The position numbers and the translations under genes were made by a program. The notes under the pieces were generated by a model. It searched no databases. It was not told where the DNA came from and was given only the letters and a program-made list of their open reading frames with translations. Of a DNA stretch of 64,000 nucleotides, positions 63,401 through 64,000 are shown piece after piece. Origin of the DNA: Larimichthys crocea (taxonomy: Eukaryota; Chordata; Actinopteri; Sciaenidae). The number at the start of each line of letters is the position of its first letter. The first letter of the stretch is position 1. The DNA lies in assembly GCF_000972845.2 (NCBI RefSeq), contig NC_040025.1:17362126-17426125 (forward strand), given 5' to 3'.

Positions 63401-64000
63401 GTCAGGAAACCATAAATTGAGGAAGGATAGTTTCCTCATCAAACCACACGGCATTGATACATGAGAATATATTGACTTGGCACAACAGTTAGACAGAATT
63501 TGCATCTGAAAATGCAGTGGGGCAACCAAGCAAACGCATGGGAAGAAAGGATGTGAGCGGTGTGATATAAGCCCCTTATCAGCAAATTTGGCTATTTGTG
63601 TGGGGTGCAGTGAGCCACTGTATGCTGGCTGAGACAGATCCTTGAACACCAAATCTTCATGTTCACATCATAAACACCAACCTATAACCAGAAGCAACTT
63701 AAAACTGCACATAGTTGGCATAACTAAGATTTCAGATTAATCAACATTTTTATGTAAAAGAGTTGTGCATGGGAGATACAGAAGATCCTTTTTGTTGGAA
63801 AAATACAGAAGAATTGTGTAACACTCAAGACGTAGGAATGATTTCTAATTAATTGGGAAACTTTGGGGATGTTGCATCAGCAACAGGTCAGTGTATAGTG
63901 ATGATGAAGTAGCTAGTTCCCAAAGCTTTGACCAACAACACCTCAGCCTTAATCACCTCTATTATTTGTCATAGAACATTTTAAAACACAAATCAGGATT
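60483..64000. other. Gene-poor right end of the window
   Basis: AT-rich with short frames only. A TTTAGTTTAGTTTGTTTATTCGG stretch at about 61025 may be another retroelement tail. The 115-codon frame at 62510-62857 and the 90-codon frame at 61783-62055 resemble no known protein. Confidence 0.5.

Noticed and set aside
1..64000. CRISPR arrays, operons, phage or integrated viral genes
   Set aside because: No spaced direct-repeat array, no clustered intronless genes and no retroviral gag, pol or env domains were recognised in any frame.

Overview
This is chromosomal DNA from a bony fish, probably a percomorph teleost. The genes are split by GT-AG introns, intergenic space is AT-rich, there are long CA/TG and GGAT microsatellites, and several fragments match interspersed repeats I know from teleost genomes. 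Nothing suggests a bacterium, a phage or an integrated virus. No database search was possible, so family calls rest on recognised protein sequence.

Three protein-coding genes can be supported. (1) The last three coding exons of a copine gene (CPNE5/CPNE8 subgroup) lie on the + strand at 842-2382, followed by an AT-rich 3' UTR. (2) A complete four-exon dclre1b gene (SNM1B/Apollo, a metallo-beta-lactamase/beta-CASP 5' exonuclease for telomere and crosslink repair) lies on the - strand at 22556-18174. Its joined exons keep frame and give 587 residues. (3) A complete two-coding-exon adora1 gene (adenosine A1 receptor, Gi-coupled) lies on the + strand at 51334-54099 and gives 375 residues. The genes are functionally unrelated: membrane/calcium signalling, DNA end processing and purinergic signalling.

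Layout: 1-3.2 kb copine end; 3.2-16.5 kb non-coding with a TIR element at 6.8-7.4 kb and older repeat fragments; 16.5-17.0 kb SINE and LINE-type remnants; 17.4-23.0 kb dclre1b and its CpG-containing promoter; 23.0-50.6 kb a gene-poor interval with MITEs, simple repeats and some unannotated high-complexity blocks; 50.6-54.5 kb adora1; 54.5-64 kb gene-poor with one tRNA-derived SINE.

I found no convincing new biological system. The points most worth a second look are a 20-bp perfect-TIR element with an internal duplication (6821-7364), a 21-residue tandem repeat in the Apollo tail and the apparent lack of a YxLxP TRF2-binding motif there, an A3-like leucine in the binding pocket and a Gln/Pro-rich tail in the A1 receptor, a near-perfect 27-bp palindrome at 28253, and the absence of AP4B1, the head-to-head partner of DCLRE1B in mammals.
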